DNA of 64,000 nucleotides from Brevipalpus yothersi (lineage: Eukaryota > Arthropoda > Arachnida > Trombidiformes > Tenuipalpidae): assembly GCA_003956705.1 (NCBI GenBank), contig QZCP01000036.1, positions 90,960 to 154,959 on the forward strand. The letters are read 5' to 3'. The translations under genes were made by a program, and so were the position numbers. The notes beneath the pieces are model-generated. The model saw nothing but the letters and a program-made list of their open reading frames with translations, ran no database searches and was not told the DNA's origin. Each line of letters opens with the position of its first letter. Position 1 is the first letter of the stretch. Below are positions 1 to 12,303 of this stretch, in pieces.

Positions 1-842
1 TATATGATATCGAAAAAATTGAGTCAATTCATGGGTTTTTGGGTTTCACCACTGAACATTTTATGGCTACTGATCAACTGATCTAAAAGTGATTGAGAAT
101 TCCAGATTGAGTATAGTGTATTACTGGTCATTGAGGATCATCGAGTCTTGTAGAAAGAGGTAGATATCTGACCGAAAATATTCGAAGAATCAAATAGAAT
201 CTTCCCACAGTTCTTAATGCTGTCATAGAGATGATCAGAACGATATTCTTTCTCGATCAAAATTCAAAATCCAGTTATCATGGTTCTGAGCTTTTACAAA
301 TTTTGTTGGTAGATTAAGTTTCACCTCACCAGAAACAACGTTTTTCGATTTCCTTATCTGACTCACAATATGAATTCTGAAATTTGAAAATGTCTCCTTA
401 ATAAGATGCTAAGTCATGTCAATCCTCACCATTCAGTCTGCCTCAATGTGTTCAGAGATCAATCATAATAGTCTGAAGCCATCATATTCTTAGAATAAAC
501 CTTCCCAGAAAAGTCTCGAAAATCTGAACAGATACTTACAACTTAAAGGTCAAAAATCGAGTGCTAAAGGTTCTGAGGAGCTATCTGACGTTTTTCCAGC
601 CAAAAAGGGAAAAAGAACGCAATTTACACACGCAGACGCGTAAGGTTGGCTAAAGGAGCATTCCTTGTTCTAGAGCTCAGTGCTATTGAACAGTATTATC
701 AGACTGAGTCAAAAATAGTAGTTCTATTAGGGATAGAGATTAATGGAAGAATTCTGAAACGTTAGTTTGATTGCAAATCCTCAAAATCCTTGTTATTCAT
801 CCTTCAAGTAGCTTGAGGTTGATAAATTTTGAGGAAAAACAT

Positions 843-1100
843 TCAAATTTGTTTTTCGAGTGAGAGAGAAATCGTTTTCCTCACAACAGTGAAAGTGTAT
901 TCGAACTTTCTATTGTGATTTTCTACGGGAACTTCATCACCAATAAAACTTGCATAGTTCTCATTCTCATCAACGATAATCTCACTCCATTGAGTATTGT
1001 ACGTTAAAGCTTCACATATTATATCCTTTACACTGACATCAGTTTTTTTCACACAGATAATCGTAAGTTGAAAATTTAAATCATTTACATAATCATTCGT
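843..1100 (-). CDS. Orphan coding-like exon candidate, function unknown
   Basis: On the minus strand a frame of 85 codons runs from a possible 3' splice acceptor (cttcaattag, just above 1100) to a TGA at 845-843. The composition is mixed (Asp/Glu/Asn/Val/Tyr, few Phe or Ser runs) and looks more protein-like than most chance frames in this DNA. No domain is recognised. An internal Met lies around 1052. It may be a terminal exon of a minus-strand gene whose other exons were not found, a decayed mobile-element fragment, or chance. The call rests only on composition and a plausible acceptor. Confidence 0.2.
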   Translation of the reverse strand, partial: TNDYVNDLNFQLTIICVKKTDVSVKDIICEALTYNTQWSEIIVDENENYASFIGDEVPVENHNRKFEYTFTVVRKTISLSLEKQI

Positions 1101-3395
1101 CTAATTGAAGACTGGAAAAAATTGCCCTTGAACTATGAATTTTATTTTTTGACAAAACAAATATCAATTTGAATATGGAATTCACTTATCTTGAGCAAAC
1201 AGTACAAGTTTCTTTTTGCGGTTTCCAGTCGAGACTAGCAAAAAAATTCTCAATTCTATTCTATTCTCTGTTTGACATTTCAAACAATTCCTCCACTCTG
1301 TTTCAATATTCTGTTTTTGTGTAAATGTGTGGGAGCTTTAGCCATAATTTAAAATAATGGAATATCTTCTCAGTCTGTTAGCATTGAGACATTTTCCAAA
1401 TGTTGAAGCGGAAATTTTTCCATCCTATCTATAACCATCAGTGGAGCGTTTTTGTATCACATCTCAGGAGGTTACTACCTTTCAAATATGATCTCTAAGA
1501 CACAGAATAAGCCTGTTTTTCATCATTTAATCCTGCCCACGGATTTTTGGCTACTCATCCACTACTCACAATCCTATTTCTTATGGGCTTTCATTTGAGT
1601 GCTCAATTTTTTCTTGTTGCTTGCTTTTCGTCAAATATACATCTTGAACACCTTTTTTCCCACCGAAAATCTCCAAAAAAAGACTCCTGAAAGTGATCGT
1701 CTTTTTTTTGAATGAATTTTGCTGCCTATTTCTGGAAAGGGGAAAGAAAAAGAAAAATAAGAAGTAATTCCACTTATTCTCAACACTTTTGGGTGATCCT
1801 CTGAGTATAAAACTTTTCCAAATCTGATTTATCCAGTAAATGGATGAATTTTCATCGACCATCATCCATTTCCTGATCATGGACAATTTTGTAAATGAGA
1901 TGAATCATGAATGAGATGCTTCCAAATTTTGAGGTCTACAATAGAAGCTGAAACCAATTTTCGTTCCATAAAGTATTCTACTTATGTCCTCATGTTTTTC
2001 AATGCATCTCTTCTCTCACCTCCTTCGATAACTTTTTCCCTAAATTCTCATGAGTTCTATATCGTTGAGCATTGACAAGCATGAAAGTGCGAGACTCTCA
2101 AAGGAATATCATGTGTGTTGAGCTAAAAACGTTCAATCTCAGGTCCTTTTGTTTCAGCAGGAGTAAAAATACTTTCCACTATGTCCGTGAAGATTGATTC
2201 TCAATTCATCGTCTAGATTGTTGGCCCAACTGAATCATGGATGATGATTGAATTAGTTGATGATCCATTGATCCAAATGAAGCTCTATTCGTTCTATTCT
2301 TAGTGAATACTTCGCTCGGTAAACATTGTTGATATCTTCAAGTGAGTTGAATTCACTTCAACTTAACCATTTTGTGTATCACGTTTAAGTAAACATCGTG
2401 TGTAGAACCATCATTGATTTTCTTGGTTAGTTGAAAAATATCATCATCTTGTCAAATTCTTTTTATTCACTGGGAAAGTTCATTTCTCGATTACCATTCA
2501 CCATTTAATGGCTACCTTCATGAATTCTAAGTACCAATGCAAATGTTTCAAAAAATGTATCAAAAAAAATGTTTTTTCTTTGGAGCTAGTATTTTCGAGT
2601 ATTCTATGCTCATGTCTCTCAGAGTTTTATTGAAAAATTCAAAGAAGACTATCGTAAATGGTTTTCAAGTGTTAAAATGATAGAATATGTCAGCATCATA
2701 TGTATTGACTGTTGGGAAAGTTAAGTAACAGGGAAGATCAGCTCAACTGTGTGTGAATATTGCCAGTGCACACCCAGATAGACAGAATATATATTCTATC
2801 ATGATACGAGCAGCATGATTTGTGGATAATATCTTCATTTCGGAATCCCAATTTTTTCCATCATCTGGATTGACGCAAGGATTGGTGATCAAGCATCTAG
2901 AATAAGGAAGTCATCTAAGTGAGACCACAATCATTAGCTTTACCACATAGAAGATCAATAGATTTGATATGGTATTTCGTAATGAATTACCGTAATCATC
3001 ACTGTCCGAGAAGAGGAAATCATCTGGCCAAAGTATACACAGAACCCAGCTACTGGAAGTGAGCAAAAGTATTCCACATGATTTGATTTTTGGATAAAAG
3101 AAGTCAATTCATATTCATGCCATACACTCACTTTCGATACGATTTATGCACAGTTCATTCGCTTTATCATATATCGTTCCCTGGATTGACCTAGAATAGA
3201 CACAAGAATAACCATATTCTTGCCTACTCATAGTCTTTTCTTCTTTCTCATATGGTGTGTGTGTGTGATTTGCTGAACCAAAACGATTGATATAATCTAT
3301 TCAAGGTAGAGCTTAGGCATGAAACTATTGTCATCGTCATCCAGTAAACAGTATTATTTTTCGATACCATGTCATATTCATTCTATCTATCGTAA

Positions 3396-3674
3396 ATATC
3401 TATATATACACAATATCCAACCTCTTTCGGGTTCTTTAATGTGCTGAATTGTGCCCTTTCAACAATAGAAGGCAATGTATTGTTTGTTTATCCTACTAGA
3501 GTTGAATCGAATACACCAATTTTTCTGCCTGATCACGTAGTAATTTCTCTTGATTGTGACCGGAAGTCATCCGACTTCAGCAAGAAAAAAATTATTTTCG
3601 TCAATTTTGTACACATTCCTGGAGTTTACAAAGACATTTCAAGCATTTCGAGCTTTAAAGAACAGTTAGATTGA
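3396..3674 (+). CDS. Orphan open frame, function unknown
   Basis: A 92-codon frame, open from just after a TAA at 3393 to a TGA at 3672-3674, has mixed composition including Cys, Pro, Asp and Lys. There is no ATG near its start. A possible acceptor (caacaatag) lies inside it near 3470, so the last two thirds could be a 3' exon. No family is recognised and no partner exon was found. A chance frame remains likely. Confidence 0.15.
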   Translation: MSIYTQYPTSFGFFNVLNCALSTIEGNVLFVYPTRVESNTPIFLPDHVVISLDCDRKSSDFSKKKIIFVNFVHIPGVYKDISSISSFKEQLD

Positions 3675-6600
3675 TCGTAACATTTGAGAATTGTCAATAA
3701 TGTGGTAAACGAAATTCACTTAACATCATGAAGAGTTCCTTCATCGATACAAATATAAAAAAAATTTGCATTTTCTAGTCTCTCTCTCTCTCTCTCTTGA
3801 TGCATTTCCAAATGTATACTATTGACTGTGGATATACTGATTCGCCGTCCCTGAATATTTTCCCAGCATACTTATAGGTGATGTGGCTCAAATATTTTAC
3901 GCCTAGTTTCACAAGGTTTCGTTGCATAATATACATTCTCAAAATTTTGAATCTGTTCTATTCATTCCATGTAAGTGTACTCAATAGAATCATTCAGAAT
4001 GTCTGGACTATACTTGTGTTTTGGAGAGAGTGAGACAAACTTCAAGGACTCACCTCTCCTTTTCTCTTTCGCCTAGACGATTCGCCCATGAAATTGACCA
4101 CGCAAAACAACAATAGACTCAGATGAAGGGAATTGAAAAGGAATGACAAACCATGGAAAGTAGAAAATTTGCAGCCCAAGGAATGATACTCATGCGATCT
4201 ATGCATGCTTGAATACTTACAGTATTCAAGGAATATACCAAAATTTTCTCCTCTCTTTTCTCTTGCTCTTTAACGTACAGACTCCATATCTTGACGCCTC
4301 TTGACTTGGACACGAAAAAAAAATATCTTTCTCTCTCTGTTCTGTTTGGATGCTGAAAATTTTATTCCTTTCCTTTGAGAAAGTCGAAAAATGATGGAAG
4401 AAAATCTATGGATTTTCATCTCCACTTCTTTTTAACTTCATTTTTTTCCCTCTCTTTTTCTCCTCTTCACACTAACTTCCAGTAACAGCAGTGTCTGATG
4501 TTTTTGTTCCCATCTATCTGGTATGTGTATAGTTCAAATCTTGCACCAGGCGTGTGTGCCTCTTCATGTTGCTCATTTTCCATTGGAATAGGGAAAATCT
4601 ATCCTGACAAGTGAGAATGATGAGTGTATACGTATTGACAAAAATTCTACCAAGTTGAGGAGAAAAATCTTTCTTTCACTCGATTGGGTCAAAGACAATG
4701 CTACCGGTGAATATCGACCATGAACTGGAAAGAGAATATTTCCAAGGAAATTTTCACTTTGATGATCGTCTCCATGAAATAACTAAGCAAGTATCTGCCT
4801 AGATCTATGGGAAATATTTTTATCTTTTCGAGGCTCTTCTTATGCCTCTGTTGGAGTATTGAATTTCCAGAAGCAACAGTCTGATGAAGATTCATTTCGG
4901 CAAAATAAGGAATCAGCTAGATAATAACTTGCAATCAATCCAATTGCTTTGCTTCTATCGATGTTGCTTAGTAAAATTCAGAACGGAAGACTCTATTGTC
5001 TAAATAATTGTCCAGATTGACCATCGGAAGCAGAATTGAGATGGAAATAAACAGTTTGGCCTACTTTTGGACACATCCAATGTTCATCAGATTCTGTATT
5101 GATCACTGCCAGACAGATATAGTATTTTTTGTTTTTTCTTTTACTATGATCTCATATAAGATGCACCAAATCATTACAATAAAATGAGATCTGACGCTGC
5201 TGAACGTTTCCGTAAGATATTCAAATTTTTTTTTCGTGTGGACACTTTTCATCTTTTATGCACCATTCAATTTGAGCCTGGAATCGAGTCAAATTGTGTC
5301 AAATAAGGGTAAGAGCTTGCTATCAATCTCATGATATATGGAATTCAATATTTATCACTCAGATCTTCTAGACAGTATTCAAGCATTGACAACCTCAGAT
5401 TATTACCACGATATATGCACAGCAATTCCTCTTCTTCAGCCAATCTTGCATTCAAATTTGTTCAACTATACACCCTAGAGTCAAAATATGCTGTTATGAT
5501 CATAATATCTAATCAAAGGAAGATTCTCCGCTTGAGTGGAGATTTTGCTTATCTGGCACATAAATTGTATGAAAACTTTCTCAGATACGCATACCTTGAG
5601 CATTAACATCATTTGCTATACTTCAAGCTACATTATGTATCATAAACGAAGTGAATTTCTTACTCAATCTATTTCAAGAATTCTTGTTGGAACCAGGTTG
5701 ACTGGGTTGATTATTACAATAGATATGTATTCATTAAAAGCTCCCAGATTGAGACCCAGCTACATAGCTGTATGAATATGAAGAAGAAAGATTGTGATCA
5801 TGAGCATCAACTAGAGCTTATTGCAATCATCTGTTTGGATATTTTTTTACGGAAGCAATTTGTGAAGAATGAGAGGATCCAGTCATGAGTGAATTCAGAT
5901 TCTCTCAGAGTCTTTCACTAAATTGACTCATAATATTCTTCACCAGATTAGAGCTCAAGATGTTGTGAATTATTTTGCTGCTACAATATATTGTTGCCAC
6001 AGCATACACGACTACTTAGGATGACTTTTGCCATCCTAATTAGTTGATAAAAAGAGTGGGAGCAAAAATTCTTCTACTGAGTAATAGTAAGTTGCTAGTA
6101 ATCGTGACAAACAGTAACAAAAACAGATTCACGATATCAACCTTACAATTGTGAGGGTCAAAATGATTATGATATAGGCCCCATGTGATGGGAGATGATA
6201 TTCTTAGATGATGCAAACAAATATCATACATGGGAATCAAGAATCCGGTAAAGAAAGAGAAAGAGGAAAGCTCTGATGATACTCATGTAACAGTAATTCA
6301 TTTTGTCGACCTTAATGAGCCCATGATAACAAGAGAGACAGTTTTTCCCTTTATATATATATTCAATTGCTGGGAATACTTCTATTTTGCCCACGAGAAA
6401 CACTTTATCCAAGTTTGCTTTGAAACGATTCATTTTTGCAAAGAAAATTTGTGCCTCTTCACGCTCATTTACGTTCAGCTCACATCTTCATCTCTGCTTG
6501 ACGTTTTTTTCCTTTTTTTTCTTCTTCGCTTTCTTTCATCATCATCTCCAGCATCCATGAAGCATCTTCTTCTTATTCACATGCTTTACCCTTTAACCAG

Positions 6601-8384
6601 TGTGGGTATATCAGATTTTCTGTGTTATGTGGATTTTTTCCTCTCTTTCCCATCTCCGGAAACTAAGCTCATTCTTAACCCTTTTGTGTTTATTTCCCTC
6701 GATTTCCTTCAGTTTTTTTACTCTATTCTCTATTCTCTATTCTCTAGTCTTTCTCTCTATTTCTCTTTCTCTTCTCTTTTGCCAATATGTGAGTAGATTT
6801 ACTGGCTCTGTGAACTGAAGAACAGGAACATATTCGCGCTAAGTTGGTCAGCCCATGAGATTTCATTTATATATAACAGTTCATATGGTGGGTGGAATGA
6901 AGAATCGCATGCAATGATCGCCAACATTTTCACTATTGAATTGGGAAATGCTACTTGATTCCTCATGGAGATACTAATGGTCATGATCATTGATTTCAAG
7001 TGCAAGGAGAGAGGAAGAAAGCTCTTTGTTCATACACCTTACAGTGTTCATTGAATACCAATATCGAAGAAAGCGAGAGAGAGAGAGAGGAAAAGAAAGT
7101 TTCATGTCCAGAATATGGTAGACTGTTCGGTTACCATTGATCCATAAAACAATTCTTTGCTCCACAATTTCGATGTTTATAAGTGCAAAGGAACTATTAT
7201 TTTTTTTCATTCACTTAAGCTTTAAGATGTCCCGTTATATATAGCCGAGAATTTGGCAATAAATGGCCTTCTAATTCCATCAAACAGAGAAAGAGAGAAG
7301 GACCAAGTCACGATACATTTTATATGCGTATTGTTCATCTGAAGAGAGAGTAGTTGAGTTAATCAAGTGTGTTTTTTGATTCAAAGCCTATCAACTATTG
7401 ATCTTTGATGATTATGTTGAGTCTATTCATTCAACTGTATCCGCAATCGGCAACTCTTAGTGTTGGAAAAAAAGATGGTTTAAAGAAGGCAAATAGCAAT
7501 TATACCATGTTAAAATTATGACAAATATGTCATCGTTAGCAAGTGGTAACAGTCGATTTGATCATAATATACTAAAAATCAGCTAAACGTAATGATGATG
7601 AGATGCTTTCTTGTGTTCAAGTGGCCATCATAGCATGATGCATTTGCATGCCAAATGGAAATCAAATTTGATCACTTGATCAGATGAATGGGTGAGCAGT
7701 AAACCGTTATCAAGTGTTGAGGTGATTTGCATATTGGCCCGAATGTAGGGCTCCCTGTGGATTGGTGAGAATCAAAAATCTACTCTTGCTAATTGTTTTC
7801 CTTTTTGCATTCTTTCTCTATTCTCACGAATCTATCAAGTGATCTACATCAACGGTCGATTAGCATCAAGTCACGAAAACTATGCAAAATCCTGGTTAAA
7901 ATATTCAACAGCTCACTGATTTTCAACTCTTCTCCCAAATACCCTCGGTAAAGTGAAAGGGAATGGAAAAAATCCTCACCAAATATTCCATAAAAATTGC
8001 TCACCAATTGTTGTCACACCTAAAATGAGCTCATTTTGTGATGTTATCATCATCACATTTTGAAAATCTTTTCATGTGAAAAGTTGGCGCTGATATCATG
8101 TGTGTGTGTTTGTTTGCGTGGATAAATCTTTGATATCCTTTTCCCAAAAATAACTACCATGAAAACGATTTAAACGGAAATTTTGGCCAAGTTTCTCCTC
8201 AAGAAAAAGAAAAAGTTTTGAGTATTCTTCATTTTTCTCAATTTTTTCCGTTTCACCCGGAAGATCAGGTATCTTCATGATAATCGATTTTCTCTCTTTC
8301 TTTTTTAATGGAGCTGATCATTGGTGAAGTGGAAAAGAAAGATGATCTTCTGGGCTTGTCTGATTATTGCACCTCGAACGATCG

Positions 8385-8386
8385 AA

Positions 8387-8431
<45 letters not shown>
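8385..8431. repeat. (GA)n microsatellite
   Basis: GA dinucleotide tract with one or two AA interruptions. A (CT)n tract follows at about 8534-8556, so the two tracts face each other about 100 bp apart and could base-pair if transcribed together. Confidence 0.9.
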
Positions 8432-8435
<4 letters not shown>

Positions 8436-9921
8436 GATGCTCGACATGGCTAGTAGGGAAGAAAATTTGATATCGAAATGATCATCCACCAATCTGGACT
8501 ATGTAGTGACCATTTTCTAGGGCAACAATATCTTTCTCTCTCTCTCTCTCTCTCTCGCTTTATGATCTATGGAAGTTATGCACGTTTTTGCTCGAAGAAG
8601 AATAATGATGAAACAGAGCAATTGACATATCTTACTTCAGCTTCTCAATCCAGATGACAAAAATGCTCTACATTTGATCATACCGATCGTATTTCATTTG
8701 GGTGCCTCTGAGAATTGTTGTTTCTGTCCTCATTCACTTTTCTTTTCCCAAATTTCTTTGCACCCACAGATTTGCACAAAGAGACTGTTTGAATCAAGAA
8801 TAATTTGCTATTTTTTGAAAAATTAAGAATCAATGCTAGCTTGACAAAAAAAACTTGTGAATTTGAGTGAACATTTTCATTTGACGCAAGAATTTTTTTT
8901 GCAATTCAAAAAATTCATTCATAAAATAATCTAAAATTATGCATGAAAGAAAAGATCTTCTCTTTTTTACTCGAGTATTTCAGTTATGTACCCAAAATTG
9001 GCCCTTTTCTCATTATCAGTTTTCCCATGAGACTTTAAGGGTATGAAATTAATCTTCCACTCAATTTCAATAAGAAAAAGAAAAGGAACTTTCAAAAACA
9101 GTTTCCCATTTCGGAAGTGATAATTAGATGTGATGATGATATTGCACTGTGTTTTATCTGATGAATTTCAACTGACAAAAGAGTTAATAATAAGTGATTC
9201 CAGGAAGTATTCTTTTCCACTCAGTTGACATTTGTAAATTATTCACCCATTTCCTTTATCACTCCCACTTAAAGTCCCTTTTCCCAATTTCTCTGGAAAA
9301 TCTCGTTCTTATCGGGCAATCAACGGTAAATCGTTACAGTGGAAAGTAAAAAGCAATGACCTATCCATGAAGTGAAATATTGAGTACAGTGTAGATCTCG
9401 AGAGAAAATTTTTCAAACAACAAAAACACACAGACATTTGAATAACTGGACTATATACATGATGATTTTGCTGTACATTTCACATTACTGATATCATTTC
9501 CAAATATTCTGGGTTTCCCAGCGAAAGAATCGAGTGGCTTTCAGAAGGGAGAGATTGGAATTAATGACTCGAAGGTGAATCGATATCTCGATCATGAGAG
9601 GATCCATTCTCATGTCTACTAGTCTCTTTTACCCACTTTATTGGCAAAATAGTTCCTCTATTCACCAACTTAAACGAATCTAGTAGAATGTTTTCCAAAG
9701 ATCGTTTCGACGAAATGAAGGAACAGATATACATATATCTATCTATTCATGGTGAAAGTTTCGCCATGAATAAACTTCTTCTCTCTCTCTCCCTTTTTCC
9801 CAGATAAGCCAACATTTCATCACAGCTCATCAATGATGAACATTCCGATCTCAGCAGAAAAGTAGAAGAAAAAGAATATAATGCAAAGAGTAAACAATAA
9901 TGCCTGAAGAAAGATTGGCCA

Positions 9922-9924
<3 letters not shown>

Positions 9925-9999
<75 letters not shown>

Positions 10000-10184
10000 N
10001 NNNNNNNNNNNNNNNNNNNNNNNNNNNNNNNNNNNNNNNNNNNNNNNNNNNNNNNNNNNNNNNNNNNNNNNNNNNNNNNNNNNNNNNNNNNNNNNNNNNN
10101 NNNNNNNNNNNNNNNNNNNNNNNNNNNNNNNNNNNNNNNNNNNNNNNNNNNNNNNNNNNNNNNNNNNNNNNNNNNNNNNNNNNN

Positions 10185-10220
<36 letters not shown>
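9925..10220. repeat. (GA)n microsatellite with assembly gap
   Basis: GA repeat from about 9925 to 9999, then 185 Ns (10000-10184), then GA again to about 10220. The gap lies inside the array, so the true array length is unknown. Long open frames crossing it are artefacts of translating GA repeats and Ns. Confidence 0.95.
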
Positions 10221-10223
<3 letters not shown>

Positions 10224-12243
10224 TGAGAAACAAAACAGTTTTATTTGGTGGAAAACATTGTGCAAGATAAAATCAAGAGTTAAATTCGATCCGATTATAG
10301 CCAATGCATTTGGATTCTCAAAGTTCACAGCTTTTCTGTTACACTTTATTGACTATACATACACATACACAATGGTTATATTTATACCGTTATTGGATTG
10401 ATATCTTTGTGAGTTGGTGTATTCACAATGGTCTATTTGAAGAGCCCAGATTGGTAGGGAAGGGAGAGATGGGAAAAAATCTGGATAAAAATTCTGAATG
10501 ATCGAGGGGATAACTGTGGAGGTGGATTCAAATGGTGGAAAAAGAATAAGGAGATAGATGGATAGAATGATGATGATTGCTGCCCAGCGGGTAGATTGAT
10601 TCAACACAATGAAGAAATACTAGAGAGAGATAGAGAAGAGGAGGAGAGGAGGAGAGATGAGCATGAAAGTATCTGCTTTTGGGAGGCAAAGTGAATCATC
10701 ATCATTTGAAAGATGCTGACACGGATGGATACGAGTAGATCTTTTTCAAATCTTTTAACATTTCTTTCTCTTCTCTTTTTCTCAAACATGGAAGCATAGA
10801 ATCGATTGGAATAGATGGATAACAAGATGGGTTGAGATGATCATCATGAAGAGAGAGAGAGAGAAAATTTCACACAGCCATGGCAAGGGATAGAAATTCT
10901 CATCTCATCGAAATAGAAGAGAGAAAGTTGATTAGCATTGAGAGTGATTTTCATTGTGATGGCTTGAATTTTTATCGTTGAATACTCATTCTTCATGCTT
11001 GATGAGTTTATCATACTCACATCGTTGATGTGCTTCTATACAATATATATGATGGAAGAGGGAGAAAATTCTGAGATAATGTTAAAAAAACTGAGTTCGA
11101 GAGAGAGAGAGAACTGCCATTGAAATCGATGCAGAAATGAATTATCTATACAAAGCGATGGGAAGACTAATTTAATGGCTCATAGTTAATTCACTCAGGT
11201 CTGTGAAAGTGTGTGTGTATATGGGAAGAAGAGAAGAGAAAAGAAGGAAAGAGTTAGAATAGAAGGACAAAGCGATGAAACACAAAAAAATATATAAATA
11301 ATAGTTCCCCCATGAGAATAATTCGAATCGAAGAATGAGATAGCGATGAAGTAAAGTGAAGTGAAAGAAAAAGAGAGATAGAAATAAGAAGCAATATAAG
11401 ATATTATCATTCTGATAACCATAAAAAATGGCATCGATATATTGGCTGGATGGGCAAATGAGTCTGAACATTTTCTCTCTCAGGTCGATGGATTCTTGAA
11501 GGTCATGGAAAAGGTTTCCTCCAAACCTTGGAATAGCAGGAATACTTTCATGGTTAAACAAACAAATCGAACAGAACCCAATTGAGTTTTGATTTCTTCA
11601 TCAATTTTCACACACATAGAGCATAATTCAGAATTCATCAATAATTCGTAATGCAATTGGAAGGTTACTGAATTAATAACAATCGAAAGAATCAAGAGAG
11701 TGACTGAAAAATATTCTCCATACTCATGTCGGTGATAATGATCATTATTATTATTATTATAGCTTGTTAGTGAATCGATGAGTATTCAAGGATCGTTTGT
11801 ATTTGAACATCGTTAAGCCGCAAACATGATGTCAAGAGAGGAAGTTTTTTCTTCACTTGCTCTTGACTCAAATCACTTAACAGTTGAAGTGTGTTCTTAT
11901 GAAACGCTGAATAGATCATTCTAGGAGAATCCATGTCCAGTATTTCTCTTTGTATATCAGAATGAAAAGATTAGTCAATGCAAAGCTTTTGAAATGGATT
12001 GAACAATGAAAATAAAGTGGTCATCTTGCCAATTGGATATAAGATTTTTGTCCAACAATGCACCATTCGACAATAATTTTGCCCTGAGGTATACTTCACT
12101 ACAATCCAATGGACACAGATCGGTATACAGTTTCCATCATCATCATGGAATTTTATTTTCGCTTGTGATTCTGGAGTTCTTTTTCTGGCATCCATTCTTC
12201 TTTTTGGAAAGCTTCCCCATCAAATCGAATGGTATTTGCTAGG

Positions 12244-12245
<2 letters not shown>

Positions 12246-12298
<53 letters not shown>
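12246..12298. repeat. (CT)n microsatellite
   Basis: Uninterrupted CT dinucleotide repeat of about 26 units, in DNA with no assigned gene. Confidence 0.95.

Positions 12299-12303
<5 letters not shown>

Larger units (their letters stand above)
1..9924. other. Gene-poor AT-rich region
   Basis: No gene could be recognised on either strand here. The stretch is AT-rich and carries short (GA)n/(CT)n tracts (for example 3779-3798, 8385-8431 and 8534-8556) and small GT runs. Two short reading frames with somewhat protein-like composition are listed separately (843-1100 minus, 3396-3674 plus). The other open frames are low-complexity Phe/Leu/Ser-rich or shorter than 90 codons, with no recognised domain. 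It could be intergenic DNA, or intron of a gene whose exons lie outside the window. Confidence 0.5.

Noticed and set aside
6230..6796. 188-codon plus-strand frame
   Set aside because: Mostly Phe/Leu/Ser from pyrimidine-rich DNA, with no domain and no splice or promoter support. Considered chance.
9747..10328. Long open frames across the GA array and N gap
   Set aside because: They translate (GA)n as Ser-Leu or Arg-Glu repeats and pass through Ns. They are artefacts.
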